Position numbers and translations under genes: made by a program
Part shown: piece by piece, positions 9,280 to 18,978 of the stretch
Numbering within the stretch: position 1 is the first letter of the stretch
Layout of the letters: every line of letters starts with the position of its first letter
The notes under the pieces: model-generated
What the model was told of the DNA's origin: nothing
Databases searched by the model: none
What the model saw: the letters and a program-made list of their open reading frames with translations, nothing else
NCBI RefSeq assembly: GCF_030410375.1
Contig: NZ_JAUHHE010000012.1
Span: forward strand, 1-64,000
Reading direction: 5' to 3'
Length of the DNA: 64,000 nucleotides
Origin: Zwartia vadi
Lineage (GTDB): Bacteria > Pseudomonadota > Gammaproteobacteria > Burkholderiales > Burkholderiaceae_B

Positions 9280-9813
9280 ATGTCACGTATTGCTAAATAT
9301 CCAGTCGAGCTGCCAAAAGGCGTCGAGGCAACAATCAAAGCCGATCAGATTACTGTCAAAGGTCCTCTGGGCACATTGAGCCAGTCGCTGATTGGTAATG
9401 TTATTGTCAACGAAGATGGTGGAAAGTTATCTTTTATCGTTGCCGATGACTCCCGTGAAGCCAAAGCAATGTCCGGAACTCTGCGAGCACTTGTTGCAAA
9501 CATGGTGACAGGCGTGAGCAAGGGTTTTGAGCGTAAGTTGACTCTGGTTGGTGTGGGTTACCGCGCCGCTGTCCAGGGTAACGCGATCAAATTACAACTT
9601 GGTTTTTCACATGACGTTGTCCACCCCATGCCTGAAGGCGTAAAAGCCGAATGTCCTACCCAGACGGAAATCATCCTCAAGGGTTCGGATAAGCAGGTTG
9701 TTGGTCAGGTGGCTGCAGAGATTCGCGCCTATCGTCCACCAGAGCCCTACAAGGGCAAGGGTGTTCGTTACGTCGATGAGCACGTCATCATCAAAGAAAC
9801 CAAGAAGAAATAA
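9280..9813 (+). CDS. rplF: 50S ribosomal protein L6
   Basis: The 177-residue product begins [19 protein letters not shown] and ends with [20 protein letters not shown], the C-terminal L6 signature. It has two repeated alpha/beta domains and binds near the sarcin-ricin loop. It is 12 bases downstream of rpsH. Confidence 0.98.
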   Translation: MSRIAKYPVELPKGVEATIKADQITVKGPLGTLSQSLIGNVIVNEDGGKLSFIVADDSREAKAMSGTLRALVANMVTGVSKGFERKLTLVGVGYRAAVQGNAIKLQLGFSHDVVHPMPEGVKAECPTQTEIILKGSDKQVVGQVAAEIRAYRPPEPYKGKGVRYVDEHVIIKETKKK

Positions 9814-9834
9814 TCGCGCAAACAAGGAAAGATC

Positions 9835-10200
9835 ATGGACAAAAAAATTTCCCGTTTGCGTCGTGCAGTCCCGACGCGTAAGAAAATCGCTGAGTTGCGA
9901 GTCAATCGCCTCCAGGTTTTCCGCTCGAACTTGCACATTTATGCAAACATTATTTCCCCCGAAGGCGACCGTGTTCTGGTATCGGCATCGACCGTTGAGC
10001 CAGAAGTGCGTCAGCAACTTGCAGGCCAATCTGGTCGTGGTGGCAATGCCGCTGCGGCATCACTGATCGGCAAGCGTGTTGCAGAGAAAGCTAAAGCTGC
10101 TGGTATTGAGCTTGTTGCTTTCGATCGTTCAGGTTTCCGTTACCACGGCCGTGTAAAAGCCTTGGCCGATGCCGCGCGTGAAGCCGGTCTGAAGTTTTAA
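9835..10200 (+). CDS. rplR: 50S ribosomal protein L18
   Basis: The 121-residue product contains [20 protein letters not shown] and the C-terminal [24 protein letters not shown] family ending (read in two parts). L18 helps bring 5S rRNA into the large subunit together with L5. The ATG at 9835 gives the basic N-terminus [11 protein letters not shown]. Confidence 0.97.
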   Translation: MDKKISRLRRAVPTRKKIAELRVNRLQVFRSNLHIYANIISPEGDRVLVSASTVEPEVRQQLAGQSGRGGNAAAASLIGKRVAEKAKAAGIELVAFDRSGFRYHGRVKALADAAREAGLKF

Positions 10201-10215
10201 GCGAGGAACAGTCAA

Positions 10216-10734
10216 ATGGCTAAAGAACAACGCAAGAACGCTCCTGAAGAGCGGGATGACGGCCTTCGCGAAAAGATGATCGCGGTTAACCGTGTCAGCA
10301 AAGTCGTTAAAGGTGGTCGTACCATGAGTTTTGCCGCACTGACCGTGGTCGGTGATGGCGATGGTCGTGTCGGAATGGGTAAAGGCAAGGCACGTGAAGT
10401 GCCGGTCGCAGTTCAAAAGGCAATGGAACAGGCGCGTCGCGAATTGTTCAAAGTTGCTTTGAAGAACGGTACATTGCACCACACGGTTGTTGGTAAGCAT
10501 GGCGCTTCGACAGTTTTGATTTCGCCTGCAGCGGAAGGTACTGGCGTGATTGCCGGTGGTCCAATGCGCGCAATTTTCGATGTAATGGGTGTGCGTAACG
10601 TCGTGGCGAAAAGCCTTGGCTCAAGCAACCCTTACAACATGGTTCGTGCAACGCTGAATGGCCTGCGCGCATCGCTCACACCGTCGGAAGTTGCTGCTAA
10701 ACGCGGCAAGACCGTCGAAGAGATTTTGGGGTAA
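10216..10734 (+). CDS. rpsE: 30S ribosomal protein S5
   Basis: The 172-residue product has [20 protein letters not shown] and [20 protein letters not shown], with the C-terminal [14 protein letters not shown]5 maintains decoding accuracy and forms part of the mRNA helicase centre; mutations in its loop give spectinomycin resistance in other bacteria. It is followed 3 bases later by rpmD. Confidence 0.98.
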   Translation: MAKEQRKNAPEERDDGLREKMIAVNRVSKVVKGGRTMSFAALTVVGDGDGRVGMGKGKAREVPVAVQKAMEQARRELFKVALKNGTLHHTVVGKHGASTVLISPAAEGTGVIAGGPMRAIFDVMGVRNVVAKSLGSSNPYNMVRATLNGLRASLTPSEVAAKRGKTVEEILG

Positions 10735-10737
10735 ATC

Positions 10738-10923
10738 ATGGCTGAAAAACAAGTCAAAGTCACCCTGGTCCGTTCGACCATTGGTACCAAGCAGGATCAT
10801 CGCGACACAGTGCGTGGCCTTGGTCTGCGTCGTGTCAACAGCAGCAAAGTGCTGAAAGACACTCCCGAAGTTCGCGGAATGATCAACAAAGTTGATTATC
10901 TCGTGACCGTCTCGGACGTCTGA
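10738..10923 (+). CDS. rpmD: 50S ribosomal protein L30
   Basis: This 61-residue protein contains [20 protein letters not shown] and [20 protein letters not shown], the complete short L30 form. It lies between rpsE and rplO with gaps of 3 and 11 bases. Confidence 0.96.
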   Translation: MAEKQVKVTLVRSTIGTKQDHRDTVRGLGLRRVNSSKVLKDTPEVRGMINKVDYLVTVSDV

Positions 10924-10934
10924 AAGGAATCACG

Positions 10935-11375
10935 ATGTCGATTACTCAATTAAATACACTCAAGCCAGCCGAAGGCTCAACGCACGCAAAGCGTCGCGTT
11001 GGTCGCGGAATTGGTTCAGGTTTGGGAAAAACAGCTGGTCGCGGCCATAAAGGCCAGAAGTCACGTACCGGTGGTTTCCATAAAGTCGGTTTCGAAGGCG
11101 GTCAAATGCCTTTGCAGCGTCGCTTGCCAAAGCGCGGCTTTTCTACACTTGACGGTCACCTGTATGCTCAGGTCCGTTTGTCTGACTTGCAAGCTTTGCC
11201 CGTTGAAGAAATTGACGTGCAGGTGCTCAAGCAAGCTGGTGTAGTGGGTACTCAAGTGCGTTACGTCAAGGTTTTCAAATCTGGCGAATTGTCACGCAAA
11301 GTGTCCCTCAAGGGCATTGGCGCGACTGCTGGCGCGCGTGCTTCGATCGAAGCCGCTGGCGGCTCGATTGCTTAA
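10935..11375 (+). CDS. rplO: 50S ribosomal protein L15
   Basis: The 146-residue product has the Gly/Arg/Lys-rich N-terminus ([23 protein letters not shown]) typical of L15, and [18 protein letters not shown]. The globular C-terminal half is present. It directly precedes secY, as in most bacterial spc operons. Confidence 0.97.
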   Translation: MSITQLNTLKPAEGSTHAKRRVGRGIGSGLGKTAGRGHKGQKSRTGGFHKVGFEGGQMPLQRRLPKRGFSTLDGHLYAQVRLSDLQALPVEEIDVQVLKQAGVVGTQVRYVKVFKSGELSRKVSLKGIGATAGARASIEAAGGSIA

Positions 11376-11388
11376 GACGGATTAGAGA

Positions 11389-12714
11389 ATGGCAACAGCA
11401 CAGTCCGCAGGAAAGTCAGGATCACGCTACGGCGATTTAAAGCGTCGTCTCGTGTTTCTGGTGCTCGCACTGGTGGTTTACCGCCTAGGCACGCACATTC
11501 CTGTCCCAGGCATCAACCCAGATGCGTTGGCTGACTTGTTTCGTGAAAATCAGGGCGGGATTCTCGGCCTGTTCAACATGTTTTCTGGCGGTGCGCTAGA
11601 GCGATTCTCGATCTTTGCTTTGGGGATCATGCCCTACATTTCTGCATCGATCATTATGCAGTTGATGTCGGTAGTCGTACCTACCCTCGAAGCAATCAAG
11701 AAAGACGGCGAAGCAGGTCGCCGTAAGATTACGCAGTACACCCGCTACGGTACAGTTGCGTTGGCGCTGATCCAGGCAGTGGGTATTTCAGTCGCTCTAG
11801 AGTCGCAGCCAGGTCTCGTGATAGAGCCGGGTGTTATGTTCCGTGTCACCACGATCGTTACGTTGGTGACTGGCACGATGTTTGTGATGTGGTTGGGCGA
11901 ACAGATTACAGAAAGAGGTTTGGGTAACGGTATTTCGATTCTGATTTTCGCCGGAATTGTTGCTGGTTTACCAAGTGCATTGGCAGGTCTGCTTGATTTG
12001 GTTCGCACCAATGCTATGTCAGGTTTCTCAGCCTTGTTTATTGTTGCGCTTGCCGTGCTCGTAACCGCATTTGTTGTGCTTGTCGAGCGTGGTCAGCGCA
12101 AGATTACCGTGAACTACGCTAAGCGTCAGGTTGGTAACAAGGTGTATGGTGGACAGACTTCTCATCTGCCATTGAAGTTGAATATGGCAGGTGTGATTCC
12201 TCCAATTTTCGCCTCATCGATCATCTTGTTTCCAGCAACGATCGCTAGCTGGTTCTCAAGTGCTGAAAGTATGCGTTGGTTAGGGGATTTGGCAGCTGCA
12301 CTTGCACCTCGTCAGCCTCTCTACATTACGCTTTACGCAGCCGCTATTATTTTCTTCTGCTTTTTTTACACGGCGCTTGTTTTCAATAGCCGAGAAACAG
12401 CAGACAACTTGAAGAAAAGTGGTGCTTTCGTTCCCGGTATTCGTCCTGGTGAGCAAACCGCCCGCTTCATTGACAAGATTTTGATGCGGTTGACGTTGGC
12501 TGGTGCCTTGTACATCACGGTGGTGTGTTTGGTTCCAGAGTTTTTAGTCATGCGTTGGAATGTACCGTTTTACTTTGGCGGCACCTCATTGCTGATTATT
12601 GTTGTAGTTACGATGGACTTCATGGCACAGGTTCAGGCCTACATGATGTCTCACCAGTACGATTCACTGCTCAAGAAGGCCAACTTCAAGGGCGCGAATA
12701 TACCAATGAGATAA
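11389..12714 (+). CDS. secY: Protein translocase channel subunit SecY
   Basis: The 441-residue product has ten predicted membrane segments. Key motifs are [16 protein letters not shown], the plug region with [20 protein letters not shown], and [15 protein letters not shown]. SecY forms the membrane channel with SecE and SecG and accepts substrates from SecA and the ribosome. Its place between rplO and infA is conventional. The gap to infA is 9 bases. Confidence 0.98.
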   Translation: MATAQSAGKSGSRYGDLKRRLVFLVLALVVYRLGTHIPVPGINPDALADLFRENQGGILGLFNMFSGGALERFSIFALGIMPYISASIIMQLMSVVVPTLEAIKKDGEAGRRKITQYTRYGTVALALIQAVGISVALESQPGLVIEPGVMFRVTTIVTLVTGTMFVMWLGEQITERGLGNGISILIFAGIVAGLPSALAGLLDLVRTNAMSGFSALFIVALAVLVTAFVVLVERGQRKITVNYAKRQVGNKVYGGQTSHLPLKLNMAGVIPPIFASSIILFPATIASWFSSAESMRWLGDLAAALAPRQPLYITLYAAAIIFFCFFYTALVFNSRETADNLKKSGAFVPGIRPGEQTARFIDKILMRLTLAGALYITVVCLVPEFLVMRWNVPFYFGGTSLLIIVVVTMDFMAQVQAYMMSHQYDSLLKKANFKGANIPMR

Positions 12715-12723
12715 GCGAGAGCA

Positions 12724-12942
12724 ATGTCAAAGGACGACGTCATTCAAATGCAAGGTGAGATTCTAGAGAATCTCCCTAACGCAACATTCCGTGTCAAGTT
12801 GGAAAACGGCCACGTAGTTTTAGGCCATATTTCCGGCAAGATGCGTATGCATTACATCCGGATTTTGCCGGGCGATAAAGTCACAGTGGAGCTCACACCC
12901 TATGACTTAACGCGCGCCAGAATCGTATTCCGCTCCAAATGA
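12724..12942 (+). CDS. infA: Translation initiation factor IF-1
   Basis: The 72-residue OB-fold protein reads [19 protein letters not shown] and ends [13 protein letters not shown]. It matches IF-1 in full length. IF-1 occupies the 30S A site during initiation. Betaproteobacteria often carry more than one infA; this is the copy embedded between secY and rpmJ. Confidence 0.96.
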   Translation: MSKDDVIQMQGEILENLPNATFRVKLENGHVVLGHISGKMRMHYIRILPGDKVTVELTPYDLTRARIVFRSK

Positions 12943-12976
12943 GCGGCCGGGTTACGAAAGATAACAGGAGTCAACC

Positions 12977-13090
12977 ATGAAAGTAATGGCATCGGTTAAG
13001 CGGATTTGCCGCAACTGCAAAATCATTAAACGTCACGGCGTTGTGCGCGTCATTTGCACCGACCCGCGTCACAAGCAGCGTCAAGGTTAA
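12977..13090 (+). CDS. rpmJ: 50S ribosomal protein L36
   Basis: This short gene encodes 37 residues, [20 protein letters not shown], then [17 protein letters not shown]. The C-x2-C pair, the later Cys and the His form the zinc-ribbon of the zinc-binding L36 form. It follows infA and has a GGAG ribosome-binding site (12967-12970). Confidence 0.96.
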   Translation: MKVMASVKRICRNCKIIKRHGVVRVICTDPRHKQRQG

Positions 13091-13107
13091 TACATCAAGG
13101 AACAGTC

Positions 13108-13473
13108 ATGGCCCGTATTGCTGGCATCAACATTCCGCCACATCAGCACGCCGAGATCGGCCTGACCGCCATTTTTGGCATCGGTCGCACTCGCTCTCGC
13201 AAAATTTGTGAAGCTGCTGGTGTGCCCCTGTCCAAAAAGGTCAAGGATCTCACCGACGCAGAACTCGAACGCATCCGTGAACACGTAGGTGTGTTTGCGG
13301 TTGAGGGCGATCTGCGACGCGAAGTTCAGCTCTCGATCAAGCGATTGATCGACCTGGGTACCTATCGTGGCATGCGTCATAAGCGCGGCTTGCCCGTACG
13401 TGGTCAACGCACTCGCACCAACGCCCGCACCCGTAAGGGACCGCGTCGCGCTGCTGCTAGCCTGAAGAAATAA
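13108..13473 (+). CDS. rpsM: 30S ribosomal protein S13
   Basis: The product has 121 residues from the ATG at 13108 and reads [19 protein letters not shown]. The frame is open upstream through rpmJ, but this start matches the family and follows an AAGGA site. The C-terminus has [20 protein letters not shown]13 contacts P-site tRNA and bridges to the 50S. It opens the alpha block. Confidence 0.98.
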   Translation: MARIAGINIPPHQHAEIGLTAIFGIGRTRSRKICEAAGVPLSKKVKDLTDAELERIREHVGVFAVEGDLRREVQLSIKRLIDLGTYRGMRHKRGLPVRGQRTRTNARTRKGPRRAAASLKK

Positions 13474-13486
13474 AGAGGATTAGAAG

Positions 13487-13888
13487 ATGGCTAAAGCTTC
13501 TGCCGGCGGCGCAAATCGCGTACGCAAAAAGGTTAAAAAGAATGTGTCGGACGGCATTGCGCACGTTCACGCATCTTTCAACAACACGATCATCACCATT
13601 ACTGACCGTCAGGGCAATGCCCTATCATGGGCAACGTCTGGTGGTGCTGGTTTCAAAGGCTCACGTAAATCCACGCCGTTCGCTGCACAGGTTGCCGCAG
13701 AAACAGCTGGCAAGGTGGCGATTGAATACGGCATTAAGACACTCGAAGTTCGCATCAAGGGTCCAGGCCCAGGTCGCGAATCGTCTGTCCGTGCGTTGAA
13801 TGCGTTGGGTATTAAGATTTCGAGCATTGCCGATATCACACCCGTACCGCACAACGGCTGCCGTCCACCTAAGCGTCGTCGTATCTAA
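13487..13888 (+). CDS. rpsK: 30S ribosomal protein S11
   Basis: The 133-residue product has [20 protein letters not shown] and the ending [17 protein letters not shown], which is diagnostic of S11. It forms part of the platform near the Shine-Dalgarno duplex. Spacing to rpsM and rpsD is 13 and 11 bases. Confidence 0.98.
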   Translation: MAKASAGGANRVRKKVKKNVSDGIAHVHASFNNTIITITDRQGNALSWATSGGAGFKGSRKSTPFAAQVAAETAGKVAIEYGIKTLEVRIKGPGPGRESSVRALNALGIKISSIADITPVPHNGCRPPKRRRI

Positions 13889-13899
13889 GGGGAACCCAC

Positions 13900-14523
13900 A
13901 TGGCACGTTATACCGGTCCCAAATGCAAACTCTCGCGTCGCGAGGGCATTGATCTTTTCCTGAAGAGCGCACGCCGCTCGCTCGAGTCAAAGTGCAAACT
14001 TGATTCTAAGCCTGGTCAGCACGGCCGCACTTCTGGTGCCCGTACATCTGACTACGGTTTGCAGCTGCGCGAAAAGCAAAAGCTCAAGCGCATGTACGGC
14101 ATTATGGAAAAACAGTTCCGCAAATATTTTGCAGAAGCTGAGCGTCAGAAAGGCAACACTGGTGAAAAACTGATCCAGTTGCTTGAGTCGCGTCTCGACA
14201 ACGTCGTGTACCGTATGGGTTTTGGCTCAACGCGTGCAGAAGCACGTCAACTTGTTTCGCACCGCGCGATTGAGTTGAATGGTCGCACAGCTGACATTCC
14301 TTCGATGTTGATCAAGTCTGGTGATGTGATCGCCATTCGCGAAAAGTCGAAGTCGCAGGCTCGTATCCGCGAGGCAGTGGATCTCGCTTCTGGCAACGGC
14401 TTCCCCCAGTGGGTTGAGGTTGATACAACGAAGCTGGTTGGTACGTTCAAGCAGGTTCCAGATCGTGCAGACGTCGCGCGCGACATCAACGAATCGATGG
14501 TTGTGGAACTTTATTCACGCTAA
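13900..14523 (+). CDS. rpsD: 30S ribosomal protein S4
   Basis: The 207-residue product begins [20 protein letters not shown] and carries the S4 RNA-binding domain ([20 protein letters not shown] and [11 protein letters not shown]). S4 nucleates 30S assembly and, in E. coli, represses the alpha operon by binding its leader. The N-terminal cysteines present are fewer than in zinc-binding S4 forms. A 181-bp structured gap follows before rpoA. Confidence 0.98.
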   Translation: MARYTGPKCKLSRREGIDLFLKSARRSLESKCKLDSKPGQHGRTSGARTSDYGLQLREKQKLKRMYGIMEKQFRKYFAEAERQKGNTGEKLIQLLESRLDNVVYRMGFGSTRAEARQLVSHRAIELNGRTADIPSMLIKSGDVIAIREKSKSQARIREAVDLASGNGFPQWVEVDTTKLVGTFKQVPDRADVARDINESMVVELYSR

Positions 14524-14532
14524 TCATTAAAG

Positions 14533-14576
14533 TGTGTGGCCAATCAGCGTGTTTTGCGCGCTGCGTGTGCCACACA
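14533..14576 (+). repeat. Nested inverted repeat in the rpsD-rpoA spacer
   Basis: TGTGTGGC (14533-14540) pairs with GCCACACA (14569-14576), and inside it CAGCG (14545-14549) pairs with CGCTG (14559-14563). The combined structure begins about 10 bases after the rpsD stop. A short T-rich stretch follows, but no continuous T-run, so termination is uncertain. Confidence 0.5.
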
Positions 14577-14585
14577 TTTGTTTGT

Positions 14586-14619
14586 TGAGCAGTAATGTTG
14601 TCTGAGCAGTAATATTGTC
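14586..14619 (+). repeat. 17-bp tandem duplication upstream of rpoA
   Basis: TGAGCAGTAATGTTGTC (14586-14602) is followed immediately by TGAGCAGTAATATTGTC (14603-14619), two head-to-tail copies differing at one base. They lie about 90 bases before rpoA, within the same spacer as the inverted repeat. Function unknown; a protein-binding site or a recent slippage duplication are both possible. Confidence 0.6.
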
Positions 14620-14704
14620 GCTGCACAATTCTGGCGACTCTTTTGTCTTATCCATCAGCCTTATCGGTGTAACGAGCCGAGGGTATTGAAAAAGGACCAC
14701 AGCA

Positions 14705-15688
14705 ATGTCACAAGGTTTTCTAAAGCCACGTTCGATCGAAGTCGAACCAGTCGGCCCCAATCACGCCAAAATCATCATGGAACCGTTCGAGCGTGGCTAT
14801 GGCCATACGCTTGGTAACGCTCTGCGCCGAATTCTTTTGTCATCGATGTCCGGTTACGCGCCGACAGAAGTTCAGATCACTGGTGTTGTGCATGAATATT
14901 CCACGATCCCCGGCGTGCGTGAAGACGTTGTCGATATTCTCTTGAATTTGAAAGGCGTGGTGTTCAAGCTGCACAGCCGTGAAGATGTGACCTTGACGCT
15001 GCGCAAGCAAGGCGCCGGTCCAGTTTACGCTTCTGACATTGAACTTCCCCACGATGTTGAAATTGTCAATCCAACTCAGGTCATCGCGACATTGACGGAT
15101 TCTGGCAAGCTCGAAATGCAGATCAAGGTCGAGAAAGGTCGCGGCTACGTTCCAGGTAACGTCCGTGCATTGATTGATGACCGTGCTCATACAATTGGAC
15201 GCATTGTTCTCGATGCATCGTTCAGCCCCGTGCGTCGCGTGAGCTACGCTGTTGAAAACGCGCGCGTTGAACAGCGTACCGACCTCGACAAGCTTGTGCT
15301 TGATGTCGAAACAAACGGCGTTATCAGCCCAGAGGAAGCAGTTCGTCAGTCCGCTCGTATTCTGATGGATCAGATTTCCGTGTTTGCAGCCCTCGAAGGT
15401 GCGGGTGACTCCTACGAGGCCCCAAGCCGTGGTGCTCCACAGATTGATCCAGTGCTCTTGCGCCCTGTGGACGATCTCGAGTTGACCGTTCGTTCAGCGA
15501 ACTGCCTGAAAGCCGAAAACATCTACTACATCGGCGATTTGATTCAGCGTACGGAAAATGAACTGCTTAAGACACCTAATCTGGGTCGTAAGTCACTCAA
15601 CGAGATCAAGGAAGTCCTTGCTGCACGTGGCTTGACTCTCGGTATGAAATTGGAAAACTGGCCACCAATGGGCCTTGAAAGACCATAA
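14705..15688 (+). CDS. rpoA: RNA polymerase alpha subunit
   Basis: The 327-residue product has the alpha N-terminal assembly domain ([18 protein letters not shown], residues about 31-48) and the C-terminal domain that binds UP elements and activators ([20 protein letters not shown], about 262-281, and [13 protein letters not shown]). Length matches the family. It follows rpsD after a long spacer that may contain its own control signals. Confidence 0.98.
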   Translation: MSQGFLKPRSIEVEPVGPNHAKIIMEPFERGYGHTLGNALRRILLSSMSGYAPTEVQITGVVHEYSTIPGVREDVVDILLNLKGVVFKLHSREDVTLTLRKQGAGPVYASDIELPHDVEIVNPTQVIATLTDSGKLEMQIKVEKGRGYVPGNVRALIDDRAHTIGRIVLDASFSPVRRVSYAVENARVEQRTDLDKLVLDVETNGVISPEEAVRQSARILMDQISVFAALEGAGDSYEAPSRGAPQIDPVLLRPVDDLELTVRSANCLKAENIYYIGDLIQRTENELLKTPNLGRKSLNEIKEVLAARGLTLGMKLENWPPMGLERP

Positions 15689-15696
15689 TGCTCAAT

Positions 15697-15729
15697 AGGC
15701 ACAGGGGTCCTAAATCCCTTGTGCCTTTT
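15697..15729 (+). terminator. Candidate intrinsic terminator between rpoA and rplQ
   Basis: An 11-bp stem (AGGCACAGGGG at 15697-15707 pairing with CCCTTGTGCCT at 15716-15726, one G-U pair) with an 8-nt loop is followed by TTTT. It lies 9 bases after the rpoA stop. The short T-run suggests partial termination, which would make rplQ expression depend on read-through or on its own promoter. Confidence 0.6.
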
Positions 15730-15763
15730 GGCAGTGTTAGAATGGAAGGCTTATTAAGTGTTC

Positions 15764-15803
15764 AGTTGTAAGTACTTAGTTGTTAGCACTTAGTTTTTAT
15801 AAA
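15764..15803 (+). repeat. 14-bp imperfect tandem repeat with -10-like box before rplQ
   Basis: AGTTGTAAGTACTT is followed by AGTTGTTAGCACTT and then by a partial third copy (AGTTTTTA) that runs into TATAAA (15798-15803), a possible -10 box. No good -35 box is seen 16-18 bp upstream. The array is about 100 bases before rplQ. Confidence 0.45.
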
Positions 15804-15904
15804 TACCCAGCAATACCAATCGGCCCGCAGCACATTTTTTGCTGATCGAAGAGCTGAATATCCAGAGCGAATGTGCTCTTAATAGATTCAATAAGGAAAG
15901 TATC

Positions 15905-16300
15905 ATGCGTCACGGCAATGGATTACGTAAACTCAATCGCACAAGCAGCCACCGCCTTGCGATGTTCCGCAACATGGCAGTTGCTCTGTTGACACACGAA
16001 GCAATCAAAACGACTTTGCCTAAGGCTAAAGAGTTGCGTCGTATCGTTGAGCCACTCATCACAATGGGTAAAACACCAACTTTGGCAAACAAGCGTTTGG
16101 CTTTTGCCCGTTTGCGTGATCGCGAACTCGTCGTCAAACTGTTTGCTGAAATCGGTCCTCGCTATGCAGGCCGTAACGGTGGTTATACGCGTGTTCTGAA
16201 GATGGGTCATCGCCAAGGCGACAACGCTCCCATGGCATTCATGGAGTTGGTTGACCGTCCAGTGGTTGAAGAAACAGCTGTAGAGACTGCCGCAGAATAA
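15905..16300 (+). CDS. rplQ: 50S ribosomal protein L17
   Basis: The 131-residue product begins [20 protein letters not shown] and contains [20 protein letters not shown], both typical of L17. The frame is open 22 codons upstream, but the ATG at 15905 has an AAGGAAAG ribosome-binding site and gives the family N-terminus. It ends the alpha block and is followed by a strong terminator. Confidence 0.98.
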   Translation: MRHGNGLRKLNRTSSHRLAMFRNMAVALLTHEAIKTTLPKAKELRRIVEPLITMGKTPTLANKRLAFARLRDRELVVKLFAEIGPRYAGRNGGYTRVLKMGHRQGDNAPMAFMELVDRPVVEETAVETAAE

Positions 16301-16350
16301 GAAATATCTACAAGCTCTGGGATGAACCGGAGTCTGTACTTAAAAGCTTA

Positions 16351-16377
16351 AAAGCCTCGGGATTCCGAGGCTTTTTT
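16351..16377 (+). terminator. Intrinsic terminator after rplQ
   Basis: The stem GCCTCGG / CCGAGGC with a GATT loop (16354-16371) is followed by six T residues and preceded by AAA. It closes the ribosomal protein region about 50 bases after the rplQ stop. Confidence 0.92.
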
Positions 16378-16438
16378 GTATCCTGAAGATTCGTGTTGTC
16401 GATACAATCACCAACATAGTCATTTGAGGCGAATCGCT

Positions 16439-16768
16439 ATGCCTGAGCAAGACGTTGTAATGGTGATGACCAATGCGCCTGATGTGCTGTTGGCCAAACG
16501 GATCGCGCACCTGTTGATTGAGGAAAATCTCGCTGCCTGTGTGAATATTGGAACGCCAATGTTATCGATTTACGGCTGGAAGGGAGAGGTGGAGGGTGCG
16601 GAAGAGATTCCCATGGTCATCAAAACCACAACAGACAAGCAACACGCCTTGATCGAGCGACTTGTGGAGCTTCATCCTTATGACGTCCCTGAGGCGCTTG
16701 TCGTGCCGGTACTGGGCGGTCACCCGCCCTATCTTGAGTGGGTGCGAAGCCTGACAAGCGGAAACTAG
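16439..16768 (+). CDS. cutA: Divalent-cation tolerance protein CutA
   Basis: The 109-residue product starts MPEQDVVMVMTNAPD and carries the CutA1 core: LAACVNIGTPMLSIYGWKGEVE, EIPMVIKTT and HPYDVPEALVVPVLGG. CutA is a small trimeric signalling-like protein linked to copper tolerance. The ATG at 16439 was chosen over an upstream in-frame start because it gives the family N-terminus after a GAGGCGA site. dsbD begins 2 bases after its stop, as in E. coli cutA-dsbD. Confidence 0.93.
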   Translation: MPEQDVVMVMTNAPDVLLAKRIAHLLIEENLAACVNIGTPMLSIYGWKGEVEGAEEIPMVIKTTTDKQHALIERLVELHPYDVPEALVVPVLGGHPPYLEWVRSLTSGN

Positions 16769-16770
16769 TC

Positions 16771-18882
16771 ATGAATAGAGTAAAACGCGAGACATCGACA
16801 GCAGAACGAGCCCTCAGTCCAGACGGCTGGATGAAAAGCGTTTGGCGCTTGAGCATCTGGCTCTTCGTTGGCATGATGGCCGCTTTGTTTTTCACGACAG
16901 CGAGGGCTCAGCAGCAAGATTTCCTCGATCCTGAAAAAGCTTTTGTGCTTCAAGCACACATGTCCGCCCCCGGAGTGGTCAGCCTTAATTTCAAGATCGC
17001 TCGCGGTTACTACATGTACAAAGAGCAGTTTGCTTTCAAGATCGATACGGATGTCGTCAAGCTTGGCGATGCAATCTTTCCAACAGGCAAGGTCAAATAC
17101 GATCCAACGTTTGATCGAAAGATGGAGGTGTATGACAAAGACGTTGTGATGAGTCTTCCGATCACGGCATGGCCCAAAGACATTGAAGCAACCCCATTTG
17201 TTCTCACAGTCACTGGACAAGGTTGTGCCGAGGCGGGTATTTGTTATCCGCCGATGGATTTCATCGTCAAGATGCAGGCAACGTCTGAGCCACTCGGATA
17301 TTTACTTGAGTACACGCCAATTTCGCTGGGCTTGATTGATCGTATCAAGCAAGGTAATTGGTCTGAGCTATTGTTTGGAGGCAGCGACATTGGCCTGGCA
17401 GATATTTTGTCATCAACCGGTGCGGTAGAAATCGTTCTATTGTTTTTTGTGTTGGGACTTTTGCTCGCATTGACTCCCTGCGTTTTACCGATGTTGCCAA
17501 TCCTGTCGGTTCTTTTAGTCGGTGAACAACAGCATGTATCAAAAGCACGAGGGTTTGCGCTTGCGCTCGGGTATGTCGCTGGGATGTCAGTTGTGTATAC
17601 GGCGCTGGGCATCGCTGCGGGGCTGAGTGGCGCGGGGCTGGCGGCCTGGCTTCAAACACCCTGGGTGCTGAGTCTGTTTGCATTATTGCTCGCTGTGCTT
17701 GCTCTTGCGATGTTTGATGTGTACACGTTGCAAATGCCCTCCGCCATTCAGTCTCGTCTCATGGCGAAGAACTCGCATATCCTCGGTGGCAGGATGAGCG
17801 CAGCGGTCATGATGGGAGCCTTATCCGCACTGATCGTGGGCCCCTGCGTCGCCGCTCCGTTGGCCGGCGCCCTGCTTTATATCTCTCAGACTGGCGATGT
17901 TTGGTTAGGAGGTTCGGCGCTGTTTGCGATGGCTTGGGGGATGGGCGTACCTTTGCTGTTGATGGGCGCTTCGGCAGGTAAATTGATGCCGCGGGCTGGC
18001 GCGTGGATGGAGGGCGTCAAACAGTTTTTTGGTTTGTTGCTTTTGGCGACGGCCTGGTGGATGGTGACGCCTCTGTTGCCAACCACATTACAAATCATAG
18101 GCTGGGCTGTGCTGACGATGTTTGCCGCGGTGCTGTTACGTCCGTTTGAGCCGCTGACGGCTGATTCCGGGATCGGCGGGGCATGTCGGAAAACGCTCGG
18201 ACTATTATTGATCGTACTGAGCACGGTATGGATACTAGGTGTTGCGAGCGGCGGACGTTCTTTATTGCAACCCCTTCATCATCTTTCGCTTGTTAGTCAA
18301 TCAACTGCTGCAACGTCAGTCACAAGCGCTTCAGGTGTTGCAGGCGTGTCGAGCACCTCTGGTAAGCAGCAATTGTTAGCAACAGGCGTAACTGGCTTAA
18401 CAGGCTTAACAGGCTTAACAGGATCAGCAGGACAAACTGGACTAATAGGATCGACAGCTGCAACAGCTTCGCCTGGCCTGATCGGTGGCAGTCAACAAAC
18501 AAATAGCCGCTCAACTTCGGCGCATCCGACTTTTCAGCGCGTTAAAACTGTAGCCGAATTAGAGCGTTTGCTCGAACAATCTACGCGCCCTGTCATGTTG
18601 GATTTTTACGCTGACTGGTGCGTGGCATGCAAGGAAATGGAGGCTTTCACGTTTGTCGATCCCCGTGTCGCCCAGCGGATGAGCCAGATGTTGTTGCTAC
18701 AGGTCGATGTGACGGCAAATAATGCGGACGATCGCGCACTGATGAAAAAATTCCGCTTGTTTGGCCCGCCTGGGATAATATTTTTTAAACCCGGCGGCAT
18801 TGAACGAAAAGATATCAGAGTCGTGGGATTTCAGGATGCGACACGTTTCGCAGCGAGTCTGGATCGCGCACTCAAACCTTAA
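16771..18882 (+). CDS. dsbD: Thiol:disulfide interchange protein DsbD
   Basis: The 703-residue product passes electrons from cytoplasmic thioredoxin to periplasmic DsbC-type and cytochrome c maturation partners. The N-terminal periplasmic domain has a Cys pair at about residues 152 and 158 (GCAEAGIC). The membrane domain has LTPCVLPMLP (Cys about 237) and VGPCVAAPLAG (Cys about 359). The C-terminal thioredoxin domain has WCVACK (617/620). It is longer than E. coli DsbD (565) owing to a Ser/Thr/Gly linker before the thioredoxin domain that includes eight collagen-like triplets. ATG 16771 is chosen; an upstream GTG overlaps cutA. Confidence 0.95.
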   Translation: MNRVKRETSTAERALSPDGWMKSVWRLSIWLFVGMMAALFFTTARAQQQDFLDPEKAFVLQAHMSAPGVVSLNFKIARGYYMYKEQFAFKIDTDVVKLGDAIFPTGKVKYDPTFDRKMEVYDKDVVMSLPITAWPKDIEATPFVLTVTGQGCAEAGICYPPMDFIVKMQATSEPLGYLLEYTPISLGLIDRIKQGNWSELLFGGSDIGLADILSSTGAVEIVLLFFVLGLLLALTPCVLPMLPILSVLLVGEQQHVSKARGFALALGYVAGMSVVYTALGIAAGLSGAGLAAWLQTPWVLSLFALLLAVLALAMFDVYTLQMPSAIQSRLMAKNSHILGGRMSAAVMMGALSALIVGPCVAAPLAGALLYISQTGDVWLGGSALFAMAWGMGVPLLLMGASAGKLMPRAGAWMEGVKQFFGLLLLATAWWMVTPLLPTTLQIIGWAVLTMFAAVLLRPFEPLTADSGIGGACRKTLGLLLIVLSTVWILGVASGGRSLLQPLHHLSLVSQSTAATSVTSASGVAGVSSTSGKQQLLATGVTGLTGLTGLTGSAGQTGLIGSTAATASPGLIGGSQQTNSRSTSAHPTFQRVKTVAELERLLEQSTRPVMLDFYADWCVACKEMEAFTFVDPRVAQRMSQMLLLQVDVTANNADDRALMKKFRLFGPPGIIFFKPGGIERKDIRVVGFQDATRFAASLDRALKP
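18385..18456 (+). repeat. 9-bp periodic repeat in dsbD encoding collagen-like Gly-X-Y triplets
   Basis: Eight in-frame 9-bp units start with GG. Three are identical copies of GGCTTAACA (18394-18420); the others are diverged. They encode GVT GLT GLT GLT GSA GQT GLI GST. The repeat lies between the membrane domain and the C-terminal thioredoxin domain. Unit length keeps the frame, so copy-number change would alter linker length only. Confidence 0.85.
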
Positions 18883-18978
18883 TCGTGCGCTTAAGCTTTA
18901 AGATGCTCCAAAGATGAAGTGATAAACGTTTCAAATTGCTGTGGCGACGCCGTGATAAACATGCAAGTATGAATAAAT

